Assembly: GCA_016185395.1 (NCBI GenBank)
Contig: JACPNR010000004.1
Coordinates: forward strand, 310,001 to 374,000
Length of the DNA: 64,000 bases
From: Candidatus Korobacter versatilis
GTDB taxonomy: Bacteria > Acidobacteriota > Terriglobia > Terriglobales > Acidobacteriaceae
Direction: 5' to 3'
The notes beneath the pieces are model-generated. The model was not told the origin of the DNA and did not search any database. It saw only the letters and a list, made by a program, of their open reading frames with translations. Positions 1 through 8,443 of this stretch are shown here, piece by piece. The translations under genes and the position numbers were made by a program. The first letter of the stretch is position 1, and every line of letters begins with the position of its first letter.

Positions 1-338
1 TTGCACACGTACTTCAGCCCCTCGTTGCGCATCAGCGCGCCGGGCAGCAGGCCCGCCTCGCACAGGATCTGGAAACCATTGCACAGGCCGAGCACCAGCC
101 CCCCACTCGCGGCGTGCTTCCGTACCTCATCCATGATGGGCGCAAACTTCGCGATGGCGCCGGTGCGCAGATAGTCCCCATACGCAAAGCCGCCAGGGAC
201 GATCACGCAGTCCGCGCTCTGCAGGTCATGCGATTCGTGCCACAGGGAAACGACCGGCTGCTTGGCGACCTGGCCGGCCACGTAGAAGGCGTCGTGGTCG
301 CAATTGGACCCGGGGAAGGTGATGACTCCGAATTTCAT
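1..338 (-). CDS. purQ: Phosphoribosylformylglycinamidine synthase glutaminase subunit PurQ (5' part, cut by window edge)
   Basis: Glutaminase subunit of FGAM synthase, which supplies ammonia for the fourth step of de novo purine synthesis in the cytoplasm. Reading leftward from the ATG at 338, the first 112 codons begin [17 protein letters not shown]. They include the conserved [10 protein letters not shown] segment and the nucleophile loop GLCNGFQIL, whose Cys is the class-I glutaminase catalytic residue. The C-terminal half (catalytic His/Glu) lies beyond the left edge. It is divergent from the membrane protein at 410, leaving a 71-nt shared upstream region. Identification is secure; only completeness is unknown. 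Confidence 0.93.
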   Translation of the reverse strand, partial: MKFGVITFPGSNCDHDAFYVAGQVAKQPVVSLWHESHDLQSADCVIVPGGFAYGDYLRTGAIAKFAPIMDEVRKHAASGGLVLGLCNGFQILCEAGLLPGALMRNEGLKYVC

Positions 339-409
339 CGCGCCCGCTCGCTGGTGGAGGAGTCCACATTCAAGAGTAGCATGGCCTGGCAAGCGCATCT
401 GAGTATGGT

Positions 410-937
410 ATGCAACTGCATCCCCACGTGAAGACCGCCGGTTCGGCGATCAAGGACTGGTTCCTCGCCACGCTGCAGGACGCCCTCGCCGTCGGCGCCA
501 TCTGGCTCGTCGGCCTGCTCATCATCGGTGTTCCGTGGGCGCCGTTCTGGGCCTTCCTCGGCGCGGCATTCCAGTTCATCCCTGGGGTCGGTGCGGTGCT
601 CTCGCTCATCGGCCCGGCCATCTTCCTGTTCTTCAAGGACCCCGAAGACCTCATGCCGCTGGTCTACCTGCTCATCCTTTACGCTGTGATCGCGGTGGGA
701 GACGGCGTGGTGCTGCAGCCCTACTTCATGAAGCGGACGGCGAAGGTCCCGCTCTGGGCCTCCATCCTCGTCCCTCTCGTCTGCGCCTTCGTGCTGCCGT
801 TCTGGGGACTCCTTCTGGCCCCGCCCCTGCTGGCGATCATCTACGGATTCCGCGCTAAGAACCGGGCTGCCGTGGCGCGGATGAACCCTCCGCAAACAGC
901 GATTGGAGGGCCGGAGGACAAACCTCGTCTGCTATAA
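410..937 (+). CDS. Short AI-2E/PurR-regulated-permease-like membrane protein
   Basis: A 175-residue hydrophobic protein with about four to five membrane segments. The motifs [36 protein letters not shown] and [14 protein letters not shown] match the C-terminal half of AI-2E family transporters, where a GLLLAPP segment is typical. Full family members are roughly 350 residues, so this is a half-length form. I see no frameshift that would restore the missing N-terminal half, because purQ diverges immediately upstream. The start at 410 has no strong Shine-Dalgarno, and a GTG at 428 is an alternative. Transport substrate cannot be assigned. Confidence 0.7.
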   Translation: MQLHPHVKTAGSAIKDWFLATLQDALAVGAIWLVGLLIIGVPWAPFWAFLGAAFQFIPGVGAVLSLIGPAIFLFFKDPEDLMPLVYLLILYAVIAVGDGVVLQPYFMKRTAKVPLWASILVPLVCAFVLPFWGLLLAPPLLAIIYGFRAKNRAAVARMNPPQTAIGGPEDKPRLL

Positions 938-1030
938 TTTTTAGTCGTTCTCATCCTGTTGCGGCCGATTGTGTCCTCATTGTCGGCCCCGGAAATCTGC
1001 GAAAGCTACTTCGCGAACTAGAGGTCGGTC

Positions 1031-1777
1031 ATGTCTGGTCACTCAAAATGGGCAACGATCAAGCATAAGAAGGGCGCGCTCGACGCCAAGCGCGGCAAGA
1101 TCTTTACCCGCCTGATCCGAGAGATCACCATGGCGGCGAAGCACGGCGGCGATCCGGAAAAGAACCCGCAGCTCCGCACCGCAGTGGCGGCAGCGAAGGC
1201 CGAGAACATGCCGGCCGATAACATCAAGCGCGCCATCCAGCGCGGCACCGGCGAACTGCCGGGCGCAACCTACGAAGAGGTCATGTTCGAGGGCTACGGC
1301 CCCGGCGGCGTCGCGCTGCTGGTCGAGGTCTCGACCGACAATCGCAATCGCACCGTCAGCGAGATACGCCACGCGTTCGGGAAGAACGGCGGCAACATGG
1401 GTGAGGCCGGCTCGGTCGCATGGATGTTCCACAAGAAAGGCTCCCTCATCGTCCCGAAAGCTGCCGCCGCGGAAGATAAGCTCATGGACATCGTGCTCGA
1501 AGCCGGCGGGGAAGACCTGCGGGACGATGGCGACAATTGGGAAGTCCTGACCGATCCTAGCGCTTTCGAGGCTGTAAAGAGCGCCGTCGAGAAGTCCGGC
1601 ATCAAGGTGGAGCATGCCGAAGTCGGCATGCTGCCGCAGAATTACGTGAAGCTCGAGGGCCACGCTGCCGGCACCATGGTGCGTCTGCTCGAGGCACTGG
1701 AAGAGCACGACGACGTCCAGCACGTCTGGTCGAATTTCGACATGGACGCCAAGACCCTGGAAGAAGTCGCCTCGTAG
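1031..1777 (+). CDS. yebC: YebC/PmpR family protein
   Basis: A 248-residue member of the YebC/TACO1 family. It opens with the signature [14 protein letters not shown] and continues with [15 protein letters not shown], then [21 protein letters not shown] and GSVAWMF. Length is the usual 240-250. Family members are described as DNA-binding regulators and, more recently, as ribosome-associated factors that help translate difficult proline-rich stretches; the sequence does not say which applies here. A TATAAT-like box lies about 90 nt upstream, overlapping the stop of the previous gene. A strong hairpin terminator follows at 1796. Confidence 0.96.
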   Translation: MSGHSKWATIKHKKGALDAKRGKIFTRLIREITMAAKHGGDPEKNPQLRTAVAAAKAENMPADNIKRAIQRGTGELPGATYEEVMFEGYGPGGVALLVEVSTDNRNRTVSEIRHAFGKNGGNMGEAGSVAWMFHKKGSLIVPKAAAAEDKLMDIVLEAGGEDLRDDGDNWEVLTDPSAFEAVKSAVEKSGIKVEHAEVGMLPQNYVKLEGHAAGTMVRLLEALEEHDDVQHVWSNFDMDAKTLEEVAS

Positions 1778-1795
1778 CGCTCCCCGGAACCAGCC

Positions 1796-1826
1796 ACGGC
1801 CGGCTATCCGCCGGCCGTTTTGCTTT
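1796..1826 (+). terminator. Rho-independent terminator after yebC
   Basis: A perfect 9-bp stem, ACGGCCGGC (1796-1804) and GCCGGCCGT (1810-1818), with a 5-nt loop, followed by a T-rich tract TTTTGCTTT. It lies 18 nt after the yebC stop codon. Confidence 0.85.
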
Positions 1827-1911
1827 GCGGGTTCATCCTGTGCTTTTCTCTCGCGCTATCCCGTCCGCGCCTGATACCTTTTTCTCGCCAACTCTCTCAT
1901 CGAGGAACAGA

Positions 1912-2514
1912 ATGAAAGCCACCACCATTGTGCTCGCGCTGCTGTGCGTCTGCGGACTGCTCGGCCCGAACCAAGCCACCGCACAGGGCTTGCCGTCCCA
2001 ATCCCTCACCAAGGGCACATGGGACCTGGGTATCGACGCCACCGGCGGCACCAGTGTCTCCGGCGGCGTGGAGGACGTGAAGATCTTCAGCGCCGGCTTT
2101 CGCGTCGGCAACATCCTCACCCAGGAGCACGGCTCCGGATGGCTGCGCGGAAACCTGGAGTGGGCACTCGACGTACACCCGGTCAACGTCTACTTCCTCG
2201 ATCCCGAGAACGTCTACGGCGCCAGCATCACGCCGCTGAACCTCAAGTGGAATTTCACCAAGGGAAGCCGCCTTGCCCCCTACGTCCAGCTCGGCGAGGG
2301 CGTCCTCTTCACCAACAAGGACCTGCCATTCCCCGGCACGTCGCAGGTGAACTTCCAGTCCGCCTTCGGAGTCGGCATGCACATCTTCACCCGCGAGAAG
2401 CGCGCCTGGACCGCCGAGGTGAAGTACCAGCACATCTCGAGCGCGGGACTAGGCGACCTCAACCCCGGCATCAACACCATCCAGTTCACCCTGGGGTACA
2501 ACTGGTTCAAATAG
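1912..2514 (+). CDS. PagL-like (lipid A 3-O-deacylase family) outer-membrane barrel
   Basis: A 200-residue precursor with a Sec signal peptide (about residues 1-24, ending QATA). The ATG at 1912 is chosen over an in-frame upstream codon at 1825 because it follows GAGGAAC and directly precedes the signal peptide. The C-terminal segment KYQHISSAGLGDLNPGIN aligns with the PagL active-site strand: His174 and Ser176 match the catalytic His and Ser, but the catalytic Glu position (14 after the His) is Asn188. PagL removes an acyl chain from lipid A at the outer membrane. With the Glu missing, activity is uncertain and it may be a structural relative. Confidence 0.72.
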   Translation: MKATTIVLALLCVCGLLGPNQATAQGLPSQSLTKGTWDLGIDATGGTSVSGGVEDVKIFSAGFRVGNILTQEHGSGWLRGNLEWALDVHPVNVYFLDPENVYGASITPLNLKWNFTKGSRLAPYVQLGEGVLFTNKDLPFPGTSQVNFQSAFGVGMHIFTREKRAWTAEVKYQHISSAGLGDLNPGINTIQFTLGYNWFK

Positions 2515-2516
2515 GC

Positions 2517-2606
2517 AGTACCCAGTACCCGGTACGCAGCACCCTTGCGCACGGCAAACCGGATCTCTGTGCCTTTCCGGGTACTGGGTACCGGGTACTG
2601 AGTACT
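2517..2606. repeat. Inverted GTACCC/GGGTAC tract (repeat type G)
   Basis: The 119-nt gap between the PagL-like gene and ftcD holds CAGTACCCAGTACCCGGTAC (2517-2536) and, in opposite orientation, GTACTGGGTACCGGGTACTG (about 2580-2600), separated by about 45 nt. The arms are near-complementary and built from reiterated TACCC units. It could form a long hairpin. There is no T tract, so it is not a classic terminator. Confidence 0.7.
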
Positions 2607-2633
2607 CCATCCCTGATATTCTTTCTTTTCCCA

Positions 2634-4106
2634 ATGAGCACCCTGATCGAGTGCGTACCTAACTTTTCGGAAGGCCGCGACCAGGCCAAGGTCGACGCCA
2701 TCATCGAAGCGATGAAGCTGCCGGGCGTGTGGCTGCTCGATCGCGAGATGGACTCCGATCACAACCGCTGCGTCATCACACTCGTCGGCAGCAGGGAAGC
2801 CATCGGCGAGGCTGCCATCCGCGGCGTGGGCAAAGCGGCGGAGCTCATCGACCTCACCAAGCACCAGGGCGCTCATCCGCGCATGGGCGCGGCAGACGTT
2901 GTCCCGTTCATTCCCATCGAAGGCGTGACCATCGACGACTGCGTCACGATCGCCCGCCAGGTCGGCGACGAGATTTGGAAGCGCTTCCATATCCCCGTTT
3001 ACTTTTACGAAGCCGCGGCAACGCGCCCCGAGCGCGTTGGACTCGAGAACATCCGCCGCGGACAGTTCGAAGCCATTCGCGACGAGATCGCCACCAAGCC
3101 GGAGCGCAAGCCCGACGTCGGCGACCCGCGCGTACATCCCACCGCCGGCGCCGTGGTCGTCGGCGCGCGCAAGCCGCTCATTGCGTACAACGTCTTCCTC
3201 AATACGCCGGAAGTGGACATCGCGAAGAAAGTCGCCAAGGCGGTGCGTTTTTCCTCGGGCGGATTGCGCTTCGTAAAGGGCGCGGGCTTCAGCGTTCGCG
3301 GCCTCGCGCAAGTCTCTATGAACCTTACCGACTTCGAGCAGACGCCGGTGGCGCGGGTCTACGAGTACGTGAAAAGGGAGGCCGCGCGTTACGGTGTACA
3401 GCCGCTCGCGAGCGAGATCGTCGGACTCATCCCCAAGAAAGCGCTCGAGGACGCAGCCGAGTGGTTCCTGCAGGTCGAGAACTTCGACGCGTCGCTCATT
3501 CTGGAAAATCGGCTGGCCGCGATCATGAGCGGCAAGGCAGCCGTTGGCGGACTCCGTGCCGGCATCGAGCCATTCGTCGAACAGCTCGCTGCGCCCACCG
3601 CCACTCCCGGCGGAGGCAGCGCCGCAGCCGCAGCGGGCGGCATGGCCGCCGCACTGGCACATATGGTCGCCGCGATGTCCCGTGGCAAGAAGGCTTATCT
3701 TCAGTTCGACAAAGAACTGGGGGAGGCCATCGCGCGCCTCGCCACCCTGCGCGAAGAGCTCAAGGCCGCCATCGACGCCGACGCCGAGTCATTCAACGTC
3801 GTGATGAAAGCCTTCAAGGCGGCGAAGGATTCGCCAAACGGTTCCGCGGGGATCACCGAGGCGCTCAAGGGCGCTACCAACGTTCCGCTCTCGGTCGCGG
3901 AGAAGGCCAGCGAAGTGGCGCGCATCACGGAGAAGCTCAAGCTCATCACCAATCCCAAGGCCGCTTCCGACCTCATCGTCGCCGCGGCGCTGGCGCAGGC
4001 CGCCATCACCGGGGCGCTTGCCAACGTGGACATCAACCTCGACGGGCTCGAAGATCCTGCCTTCGTTGCCGATATCCGCCGCAAGACCGCGGCCCTGAAA
4101 GCCTAG
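2634..4106 (+). CDS. ftcD: Bifunctional glutamate formiminotransferase / formimidoyl-THF cyclodeaminase
   Basis: A 490-residue two-domain cytosolic enzyme. The formiminotransferase domain (about 1-295) starts STLIECVPNFSEGRD and contains HPRMGAADVVPFIPI. The cyclodeaminase domain (about 310-490) has the glycine-rich ATPGGGSAAAAAGGMAAALAHMV stretch, broken here as ATPGGGSAAAA and GGMAAALA. It moves the formimino group of N-formimino-glutamate (a histidine breakdown product) to tetrahydrofolate and then releases ammonia to give 5,10-methenyl-THF. The mammalian-style fusion is also seen in several bacteria. No other hut genes lie in the window, so the link to histidine catabolism is by family. 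The start at 2634 directly precedes the conserved N-terminus; longer in-frame readings upstream are unsupported. Confidence 0.93.
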   Translation: MSTLIECVPNFSEGRDQAKVDAIIEAMKLPGVWLLDREMDSDHNRCVITLVGSREAIGEAAIRGVGKAAELIDLTKHQGAHPRMGAADVVPFIPIEGVTIDDCVTIARQVGDEIWKRFHIPVYFYEAAATRPERVGLENIRRGQFEAIRDEIATKPERKPDVGDPRVHPTAGAVVVGARKPLIAYNVFLNTPEVDIAKKVAKAVRFSSGGLRFVKGAGFSVRGLAQVSMNLTDFEQTPVARVYEYVKREAARYGVQPLASEIVGLIPKKALEDAAEWFLQVENFDASLILENRLAAIMSGKAAVGGLRAGIEPFVEQLAAPTATPGGGSAAAAAGGMAAALAHMVAAMSRGKKAYLQFDKELGEAIARLATLREELKAAIDADAESFNVVMKAFKAAKDSPNGSAGITEALKGATNVPLSVAEKASEVARITEKLKLITNPKAASDLIVAAALAQAAITGALANVDINLDGLEDPAFVADIRRKTAALKA

Positions 4107-4203
4107 GCCGAACGAAGGTAGAATAGGAACAAGCCAGCAGCCGTTCACAACTAAGTCCCTGCCGGCATCGTCTAACCGTGTACCACCATTTTACCGAGGT
4201 TTC

Positions 4204-5148
4204 ATGAAGCGCAGTCTCATCTCACTCCTGCTCGTCGTCGCAGCCGCCGGTGTCCTTCCGGCGTCAGCGGCAACGCTCAACACCGCCGCGAACTCCGTCA
4301 TCCCCGCCGAGACGCAGCAGATCATCAGCGTGGACTACCGCAAAATGAACGATGCTCCCAGCGCCGTCGCGCTCAAGAAGCGCGTGCTGCCGGATGCGCT
4401 CAAACAATTCGAGCAGGCCCTCCGCGGCGTGAACATCGATACCGCCACCGACGTGGAGACGCTCACCTTCGCCGCCTTCAAAATGAAGAAGGAAGGCCTG
4501 CGCGTAGTCGGCATCGCGCAGGGAAACTTCTCGCGCGCCAAGGTGCTGCGCAAGCTCAAAGCAAAAAAGGTGAAGGGCGAGAAGTACCGCAACGCAACGC
4601 TCTATCCCATGGTCAGCGGCCTCGAGATGACGTTCCTCGACGACAACACGCTGCTCTTCGGCGACCAGACGGCGCTGCAGAAAGCCCTCGACACGCGTGA
4701 CGGGGAAACGCCCGGCCTGAGCGGCAACACCCAGATCAGCAACCTGGTCGCCAACGTCGACCAGGCGACCGTGTGGTCGGTGCTCGATACCGCCGGCACG
4801 CAGCACATGCTGCGCCAGGCGCTGGGCGACGCCTCCAAGCTCGCGGATTACGAGACCATGAAGAAGCGCATCCAGGGGTCGTACTACACCGCCGACTTCG
4901 ATCGCGGAGTCGCCTTCGATCTGACCGTCATGACATCCGACTCGCTCACGGCGGGCACGCTTTCCTCCGTCATCCGCGCGGGCATGCTCTATCGCAAGAT
5001 GAGCGCGTCCAGTGGTGCGGAGAAGCTGGCACTCGAGTCTACCCAGGTGGAATCCGATAGCGATAAGCTCAAGCTCCACTTCAAGGCAGACGACAAGCGT
5101 TTCCAATCGCTGCTCAGCTCCGACCTGTTCGCCGCCGTCTCGCGCTAG
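4204..5148 (+). CDS. Secreted protein of unknown function
   Basis: A 314-residue protein with a clear signal peptide (MKRSLISLLLVVAAAGVLP, cleaved near ASA) and then a soluble, mixed alpha/beta-looking chain without cysteines or recognisable catalytic motifs. It is rich in Lys/Asp and contains phrases such as VNIDTATDVETLTFAAFK and YRNATLYPMVSG. These resemble periplasmic proteins that score how much signal a bound peptide gives, but I do not recognise a named family. It stands alone behind a 98-nt gap and ends in a strong terminator. Coding is convincing from codon bias and the signal peptide; the function is unknown. Confidence 0.8.
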   Translation: MKRSLISLLLVVAAAGVLPASAATLNTAANSVIPAETQQIISVDYRKMNDAPSAVALKKRVLPDALKQFEQALRGVNIDTATDVETLTFAAFKMKKEGLRVVGIAQGNFSRAKVLRKLKAKKVKGEKYRNATLYPMVSGLEMTFLDDNTLLFGDQTALQKALDTRDGETPGLSGNTQISNLVANVDQATVWSVLDTAGTQHMLRQALGDASKLADYETMKKRIQGSYYTADFDRGVAFDLTVMTSDSLTAGTLSSVIRAGMLYRKMSASSGAEKLALESTQVESDSDKLKLHFKADDKRFQSLLSSDLFAAVSR

Positions 5149-5160
5149 GCAAAAGAAATA

Positions 5161-5196
5161 GGGAAGGGAGCGCTGCCCGCGCTCCCTTTTGTTTTA
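5161..5196. terminator. Bidirectional terminator between 4204 gene and arsI
   Basis: The stem AAGGGAGCGC/GCGCTCCCTT with a short loop is followed on the + strand by TTTTGTTTT and preceded by an A-rich stretch. It can therefore serve both convergent genes: the secreted protein, and arsI, which ends at 5194. Confidence 0.8.
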
Positions 5197-5775
5197 CTTC
5201 GCGCAGCAGGGTTGCGGTGCTTCGCTGCGCTTCGCCGCTCCCGCGTTCAGCTTCGCTTGCGCGCTGCAACAGGGCGCTTCGCTGCGTCTCTCCATGAGGG
5301 GCGCCGGACGCGACGCCTCCTCCGGCGCGCATTCGGTCGAAGAACACGGCGCACCTGCCGCAACCGCCTCCTCGTGCGCATGGTCGGCGACGGCGTCGCT
5401 GTCACCCTTGAACACGTAGACCTCCCAGCGATAGCCGGTCGGGTCGGTCACCCAGATCTTGTCCTGCACGGCATAGCAGCAAGTCGTGTTCGTCTCGGCG
5501 AACGTCAAGAGGCCGGCTGCCTGTAGCCGCTGCTTTGCTTCGCTCAGCTTCAGCGTGGAATCCACGCGTACGCCCATGTGGCTCACGCCGGTGATGCAAC
5601 AGGGCGCGTTCTCCTGCAGCGTGAGGTTCACCGCGGGCTGCTCCAGGTCGAACTTGGCGTAGCCCGGCTTGACCTTGGTCGGTTCACTACCGAACAGGGT
5701 CGAGTAGAAGCGCACCGAGTCTTCGATGCTCTTGACGTCAAGAGAGAGGTGGAACTTGGGGTTCGTGGTGTTCAT
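5194..5775 (-). CDS. arsI: ArsI-type C-As lyase (glyoxalase/VOC fold) with cysteine-rich tail
   Basis: A 193-residue vicinal-oxygen-chelate protein. His9, His66 and Glu118 match the Fe(II) ligands of ArsI. The segment NTTCCYAVQDK carries the vicinal Cys99-Cys100 pair that binds trivalent arsenicals. ArsI dioxygenases split the carbon-arsenic bond of methylarsenite, releasing As(III). The ATG at 5775 follows GGAGGACCT, better than an in-frame codon 12 residues upstream. Beyond residue about 130 the chain becomes Ala/Glu-rich with two extra CC pairs (SEAPCCSAQ, PQPCCAK), a longer tail than the minimal enzyme and possibly a metal-binding extension. It sits directly downstream of arsR, with its own operator-like site in the 69-nt gap. 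CadI-type cadmium-induced proteins share the fold and are the alternative. Confidence 0.87.
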   Translation of the reverse strand: MNTTNPKFHLSLDVKSIEDSVRFYSTLFGSEPTKVKPGYAKFDLEQPAVNLTLQENAPCCITGVSHMGVRVDSTLKLSEAKQRLQAAGLLTFAETNTTCCYAVQDKIWVTDPTGYRWEVYVFKGDSDAVADHAHEEAVAAGAPCSSTECAPEEASRPAPLMERRSEAPCCSAQAKLNAGAAKRSEAPQPCCAK

Positions 5776-5799
5776 AGGTCCTCCGTGGCTGTTATTCAG

Positions 5800-5815
5800 A
5801 TTGATAATCATCGAT
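5800..5815 (-). promoter_or_regulatory. Second ArsR-type operator candidate, upstream of arsI
   Basis: ATTGATAATCATCGAT (5800-5815) is an imperfect inverted repeat (5 of 6 bp per arm) in the arsR-arsI gap. It resembles the arm sequence of the site upstream of arsR. It suggests that arsI can also be controlled from its own promoter. Confidence 0.5.
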
Positions 5816-5844
5816 ATACAAAACCAAAAAAAAGGGGCCGGCTC

Positions 5845-6168
5845 CTAAAGCCCTTCCGCCAGTGCCGCCGCCAGTTCCTGCAAGGCGCGGTCATTGCGCT
5901 GGTACCACATCCATGGGCCTTGCTTTTCCGCTTGGACGAGGCCGGCCTTCCGCAGGATCGCCATGTGGTGCGAGATGGTCGGCTGCGAGAGCCCGATCTT
6001 CTGCTCGATGTCACAGGCGCACATCCCGCTCGGCTTGCCGATGGAGCAGCATCCCTTCTGCTTCAGCGCCTTCAGGATGCGTCGCCGCGCCGGGTCAGAT
6101 ACCGCATGCAGCAATTGAGAAAGCCGCTCGTCCGTGGTCCGATTGCTCGACTTGGTGGCCGTCGTCAT
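5845..6168 (-). CDS. arsR: ArsR-family arsenic-responsive repressor
   Basis: A 107-residue winged-helix repressor. VSDPARRRILKALKQ and the recognition helix region LSQPTISHHMAILRKAGLV are classic SmtB/ArsR signatures. Cysteines 40, 41, 50 and 52 (KGCCSIG..MCACDIE) lie just before and in the DNA-binding region, suiting a thiolate As(III) site. It is the first gene of the arsR-arsI unit on the minus strand. The start at 6168 overlaps the operator/promoter region and leaves almost no leader, so the mRNA may be leaderless or nearly so. Confidence 0.92.
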   Translation of the reverse strand: MTTATKSSNRTTDERLSQLLHAVSDPARRRILKALKQKGCCSIGKPSGMCACDIEQKIGLSQPTISHHMAILRKAGLVQAEKQGPWMWYQRNDRALQELAAALAEGL

Positions 6169-6179
6169 ATCGATATATA

Positions 6180-6210
6180 TCTATACCCTACCATATTGAT
6201 GTATGTCAAT
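6180..6210 (-). promoter_or_regulatory. arsR promoter with overlapping ArsR operator
   Basis: On the minus strand TTGACA (6209-6204) and TATAGA (6185-6180) form a sigma70-like promoter with an 18-bp spacer. The inverted repeat ATTGA-N6-TCAAT (6195-6210) overlaps the -35 box, as expected for autorepression. The predicted start of transcription falls about 5 nt before the arsR ATG. Confidence 0.75.
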
Positions 6211-6292
6211 ACCGGTTCGCAACTTCATTTTGCCCATCCGCCCGGGCCAGCAGGACCGTACTGGCAGGGAAGCGGGAGGGTAGAATCGACGC

Positions 6293-6907
6293 ATGTTCGG
6301 CGAAGGCAACGAGCGCAAGGAACTCGAGCGGAAGATGCAGCAGGAGGGCCGGTTGCCTCCCGGCCAGGCCGCCACGCTCAAGTGGCCGGTGCTCCACTAC
6401 GGCGGCGTTCCGCGCTTCGATCCCGCTTCTTGGGACTTCAAGGTTTGGGGCCTGGTCGCCCAACCGTTGCGCCTGACGTGGGAAGAGTTCGGTGCGCTCC
6501 CGCGCTTCCACATTACGCGCGACTTCCACTGCGTCACGCGCTGGAGCCGCTTCGACAACCAGTGGACGGGAGTCGCCTTCCGCGAACTGCTCAGGCGCGT
6601 GCAGGCAAAGCCGGAAGCCGCGCACGTGCTCATCCACGCCGAGCAGGGGTTCACCGCGAACGTTCCGCTCGCCGACCTCGACCGCGACGACGTGCTCCTT
6701 GCCACGCATCACGATGGCGAGGCACTCACGCCCGACCATGGCTATCCGCTGCGGCTCATCGTGCCGCATCTTTATGCGTGGAAGTCAGTGAAGTGGGTCC
6801 GTGGCCTCGAGTTCCTCGACCGCGACGTCCCGGGCTTCTGGGAGCGCAACGGATACCACATGTACGGCGATCCGTTCCGCGAGCAGCGCTTCGATACCGA
6901 CCCGTAG
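6293..6907 (+). CDS. Sulfite-oxidase-like molybdopterin oxidoreductase
   Basis: A 204-residue protein of the oxidoreductase molybdopterin-binding family (YuiH-like). It has the core segment DFHCVTRWSRFDNQW, where Cys80 would be the thiolate ligand of molybdenum, and GYPLRLIVPHLYAWKSVKWV towards the C-terminus. There is no twin-arginine signal, haem domain or dimerisation domain, so it is a minimal cytosolic form; the physiological substrate is unknown. It is divergent from arsR and convergent with the SPOR protein. Confidence 0.88.
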   Translation: MFGEGNERKELERKMQQEGRLPPGQAATLKWPVLHYGGVPRFDPASWDFKVWGLVAQPLRLTWEEFGALPRFHITRDFHCVTRWSRFDNQWTGVAFRELLRRVQAKPEAAHVLIHAEQGFTANVPLADLDRDDVLLATHHDGEALTPDHGYPLRLIVPHLYAWKSVKWVRGLEFLDRDVPGFWERNGYHMYGDPFREQRFDTDP

Positions 6908-6930
6908 GGAAGAGCGTCCTGCTTCTTGGC

Positions 6931-7521
6931 CTACTTCTTGACGATCGCGTTGTATCCGTCCGCCGCCAGCTTGCTCTTCATCGCCTCGGCGTCCTTCAGT
7001 TCCGCGAACGGGCCCACTTGGACGTGCAGCAGCTTGTCCGTCCCTGTCCCGGGCATCACGAATACCGGATATTGCTTCTTGCGCAGGGCTCCTGCAAGCG
7101 CGTCCGCGTCTTCCTGGCGCGAGACCGCGGCCACCTGCACCATGAAGCCGCCTTTGCCCGCCGCTGCCATTTCCGGCGCGGGCTTCGCCGCACCTGATTT
7201 GCTCGCGGCTGCCTTGGGCTCTTTGGTGGACATAGGCATCGCGCTCGCGGAAGAAGCGGGCGTTTCCTCCGCGCTCGTTTCCGCCGGAGTCTCTGCGGGA
7301 CGAGCTGGCGCGGGCTTGGCGGCGCCGCTGCCCGCGACCGTGGAAACGGGTGCGCCTGTCTCCGCCGTCGGGGCGGGCACAGAACGCCGGCCTAGCGTGT
7401 ATCCAATGGCGAGGGCGACAGCGCACAGCACGACTGCGCCAAAAAAGTAGAACAGCACTCTGCCCGTGCCGCCGCTCTCCGGCTCATGATGCGGCGTGCG
7501 TTCGTCGTTCCATTCCGTCAT
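6931..7521 (-). CDS. SPOR-domain membrane protein
   Basis: A 196-residue bitopic inner-membrane protein: a short cytoplasmic N-terminus, one membrane helix (about residues 23-43, VLFYFFGAVVLCAVALAIGY), a long Ala/Pro/Thr-rich periplasmic linker and a C-terminal SPOR domain (about 120-196, FMVQVAAVSRQEDADALAG..YPVFVM..LLHVQVGPF). SPOR domains bind denuded septal peptidoglycan, so a cell-division or envelope role is likely. It is the last gene of the TPR-NfeD-slipin-SPOR run, 36 nt after the slipin. Confidence 0.88.
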   Translation of the reverse strand: MTEWNDERTPHHEPESGGTGRVLFYFFGAVVLCAVALAIGYTLGRRSVPAPTAETGAPVSTVAGSGAAKPAPARPAETPAETSAEETPASSASAMPMSTKEPKAAASKSGAAKPAPEMAAAGKGGFMVQVAAVSRQEDADALAGALRKKQYPVFVMPGTGTDKLLHVQVGPFAELKDAEAMKSKLAADGYNAIVKK

Positions 7522-7557
7522 GTTTTGCCCCTGTGGTTCAGCCTGCGGTCCAGTCCG

Positions 7558-8325
7558 TTACGGCTTCGCGTTGTCCTTCTCCAGCAACTTCGTTAGGCCG
7601 GAAATGATGTCGATCGGGATCGGGAACACGATGGTGGTGTTCTTCTCCACGCCGATCTCGGTCAGCGTCTGCAGGTAGCGCAACTGGAGCGCCGTAGGGT
7701 TCGTCGCCAGCACATTGGCCGCGTCGGTCAGTCGCTGCGCCGCCGCGAACTCGCCCTCTGCATGGATGATCTTCGACCGCTTCTCGCGCTCGGCTTCCGC
7801 CTGCTTCGCCATCGCGCGCAGCATGGTCTCGGGTAGGTCGACCTGCTTGACCTCCACGTTCACGACCTTCACGCCCCAGGGCGCGGTGTGCTGATCGAGG
7901 ATGGACTGGATGCGCGTGTTCAGCTTGTCACGATGCGCCAGCAGCTCGTCGAGTTCGACCTCGCCGAGCACCGAGCGCAGCGTCGTCTGCGCGAACTGCG
8001 ACGTCTGGTAGAGATAGTTCGCCACTTCCACGATGGCTTTGCGCGGCTCGATCACGCGCATGAAGATCACCGCGTTCACTTTCAACGTGACGTTATCGCG
8101 CGTGATGATGTCCTGCGGCGGGACTTCGAGCGCTTCCTGCCGCATCGAGACCCGCACGATGCGGTCGATGGGCGCAAACACGAGGATGACGCCCGGGCCT
8201 TTCGGCTGGTCCAGCAAGTGACCCAGGCGGAAGATCACGCCGCGTTCGTACTCCGTGAGGATCTTGATGGAAGCAAGGAGATAGATGCCGATGATGACAA
8301 ACACAACCAGCCCAAGTCCGCCCAT
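7558..8325 (-). CDS. Slipin / stomatin-like SPFH (band 7) protein
   Basis: A 255-residue membrane-anchored SPFH protein. An N-terminal hydrophobic helix (about 3-20) is followed by the band 7 domain with [25 protein letters not shown] and the coiled region ending [24 protein letters not shown]. Slipins oligomerise on the membrane and pair with NfeD proteases; the NfeD gene immediately upstream fits this. The ATG at 8325 is preceded by GGAGGT at good spacing. The 118-nt gap to nfeD contains no obvious terminator, so I treat them as one operon. Confidence 0.92.
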   Translation of the reverse strand: MGGLGLVVFVIIGIYLLASIKILTEYERGVIFRLGHLLDQPKGPGVILVFAPIDRIVRVSMRQEALEVPPQDIITRDNVTLKVNAVIFMRVIEPRKAIVEVANYLYQTSQFAQTTLRSVLGEVELDELLAHRDKLNTRIQSILDQHTAPWGVKVVNVEVKQVDLPETMLRAMAKQAEAEREKRSKIIHAEGEFAAAQRLTDAANVLATNPTALQLRYLQTLTEIGVEKNTTIVFPIPIDIISGLTKLLEKDNAKP

Positions 8326-8443
8326 GCTGGACCTCCGGCGCTTGATTAAGCGTTAGTAGCTGCGGCGGATTGTATAACAGCACGTCCGCGCGGACTGCCG
8401 GTTTTCGTCTGTGGAAAACCAGCCCTGTGCTCGGCGCTGCCGG

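Noticed and set aside
1944-2633. In-frame upstream extension of ftcD through the PagL-like gene
   Set aside because: Basic low-complexity translation in another frame of a convincing secreted protein; ftcD homology begins at 2634.
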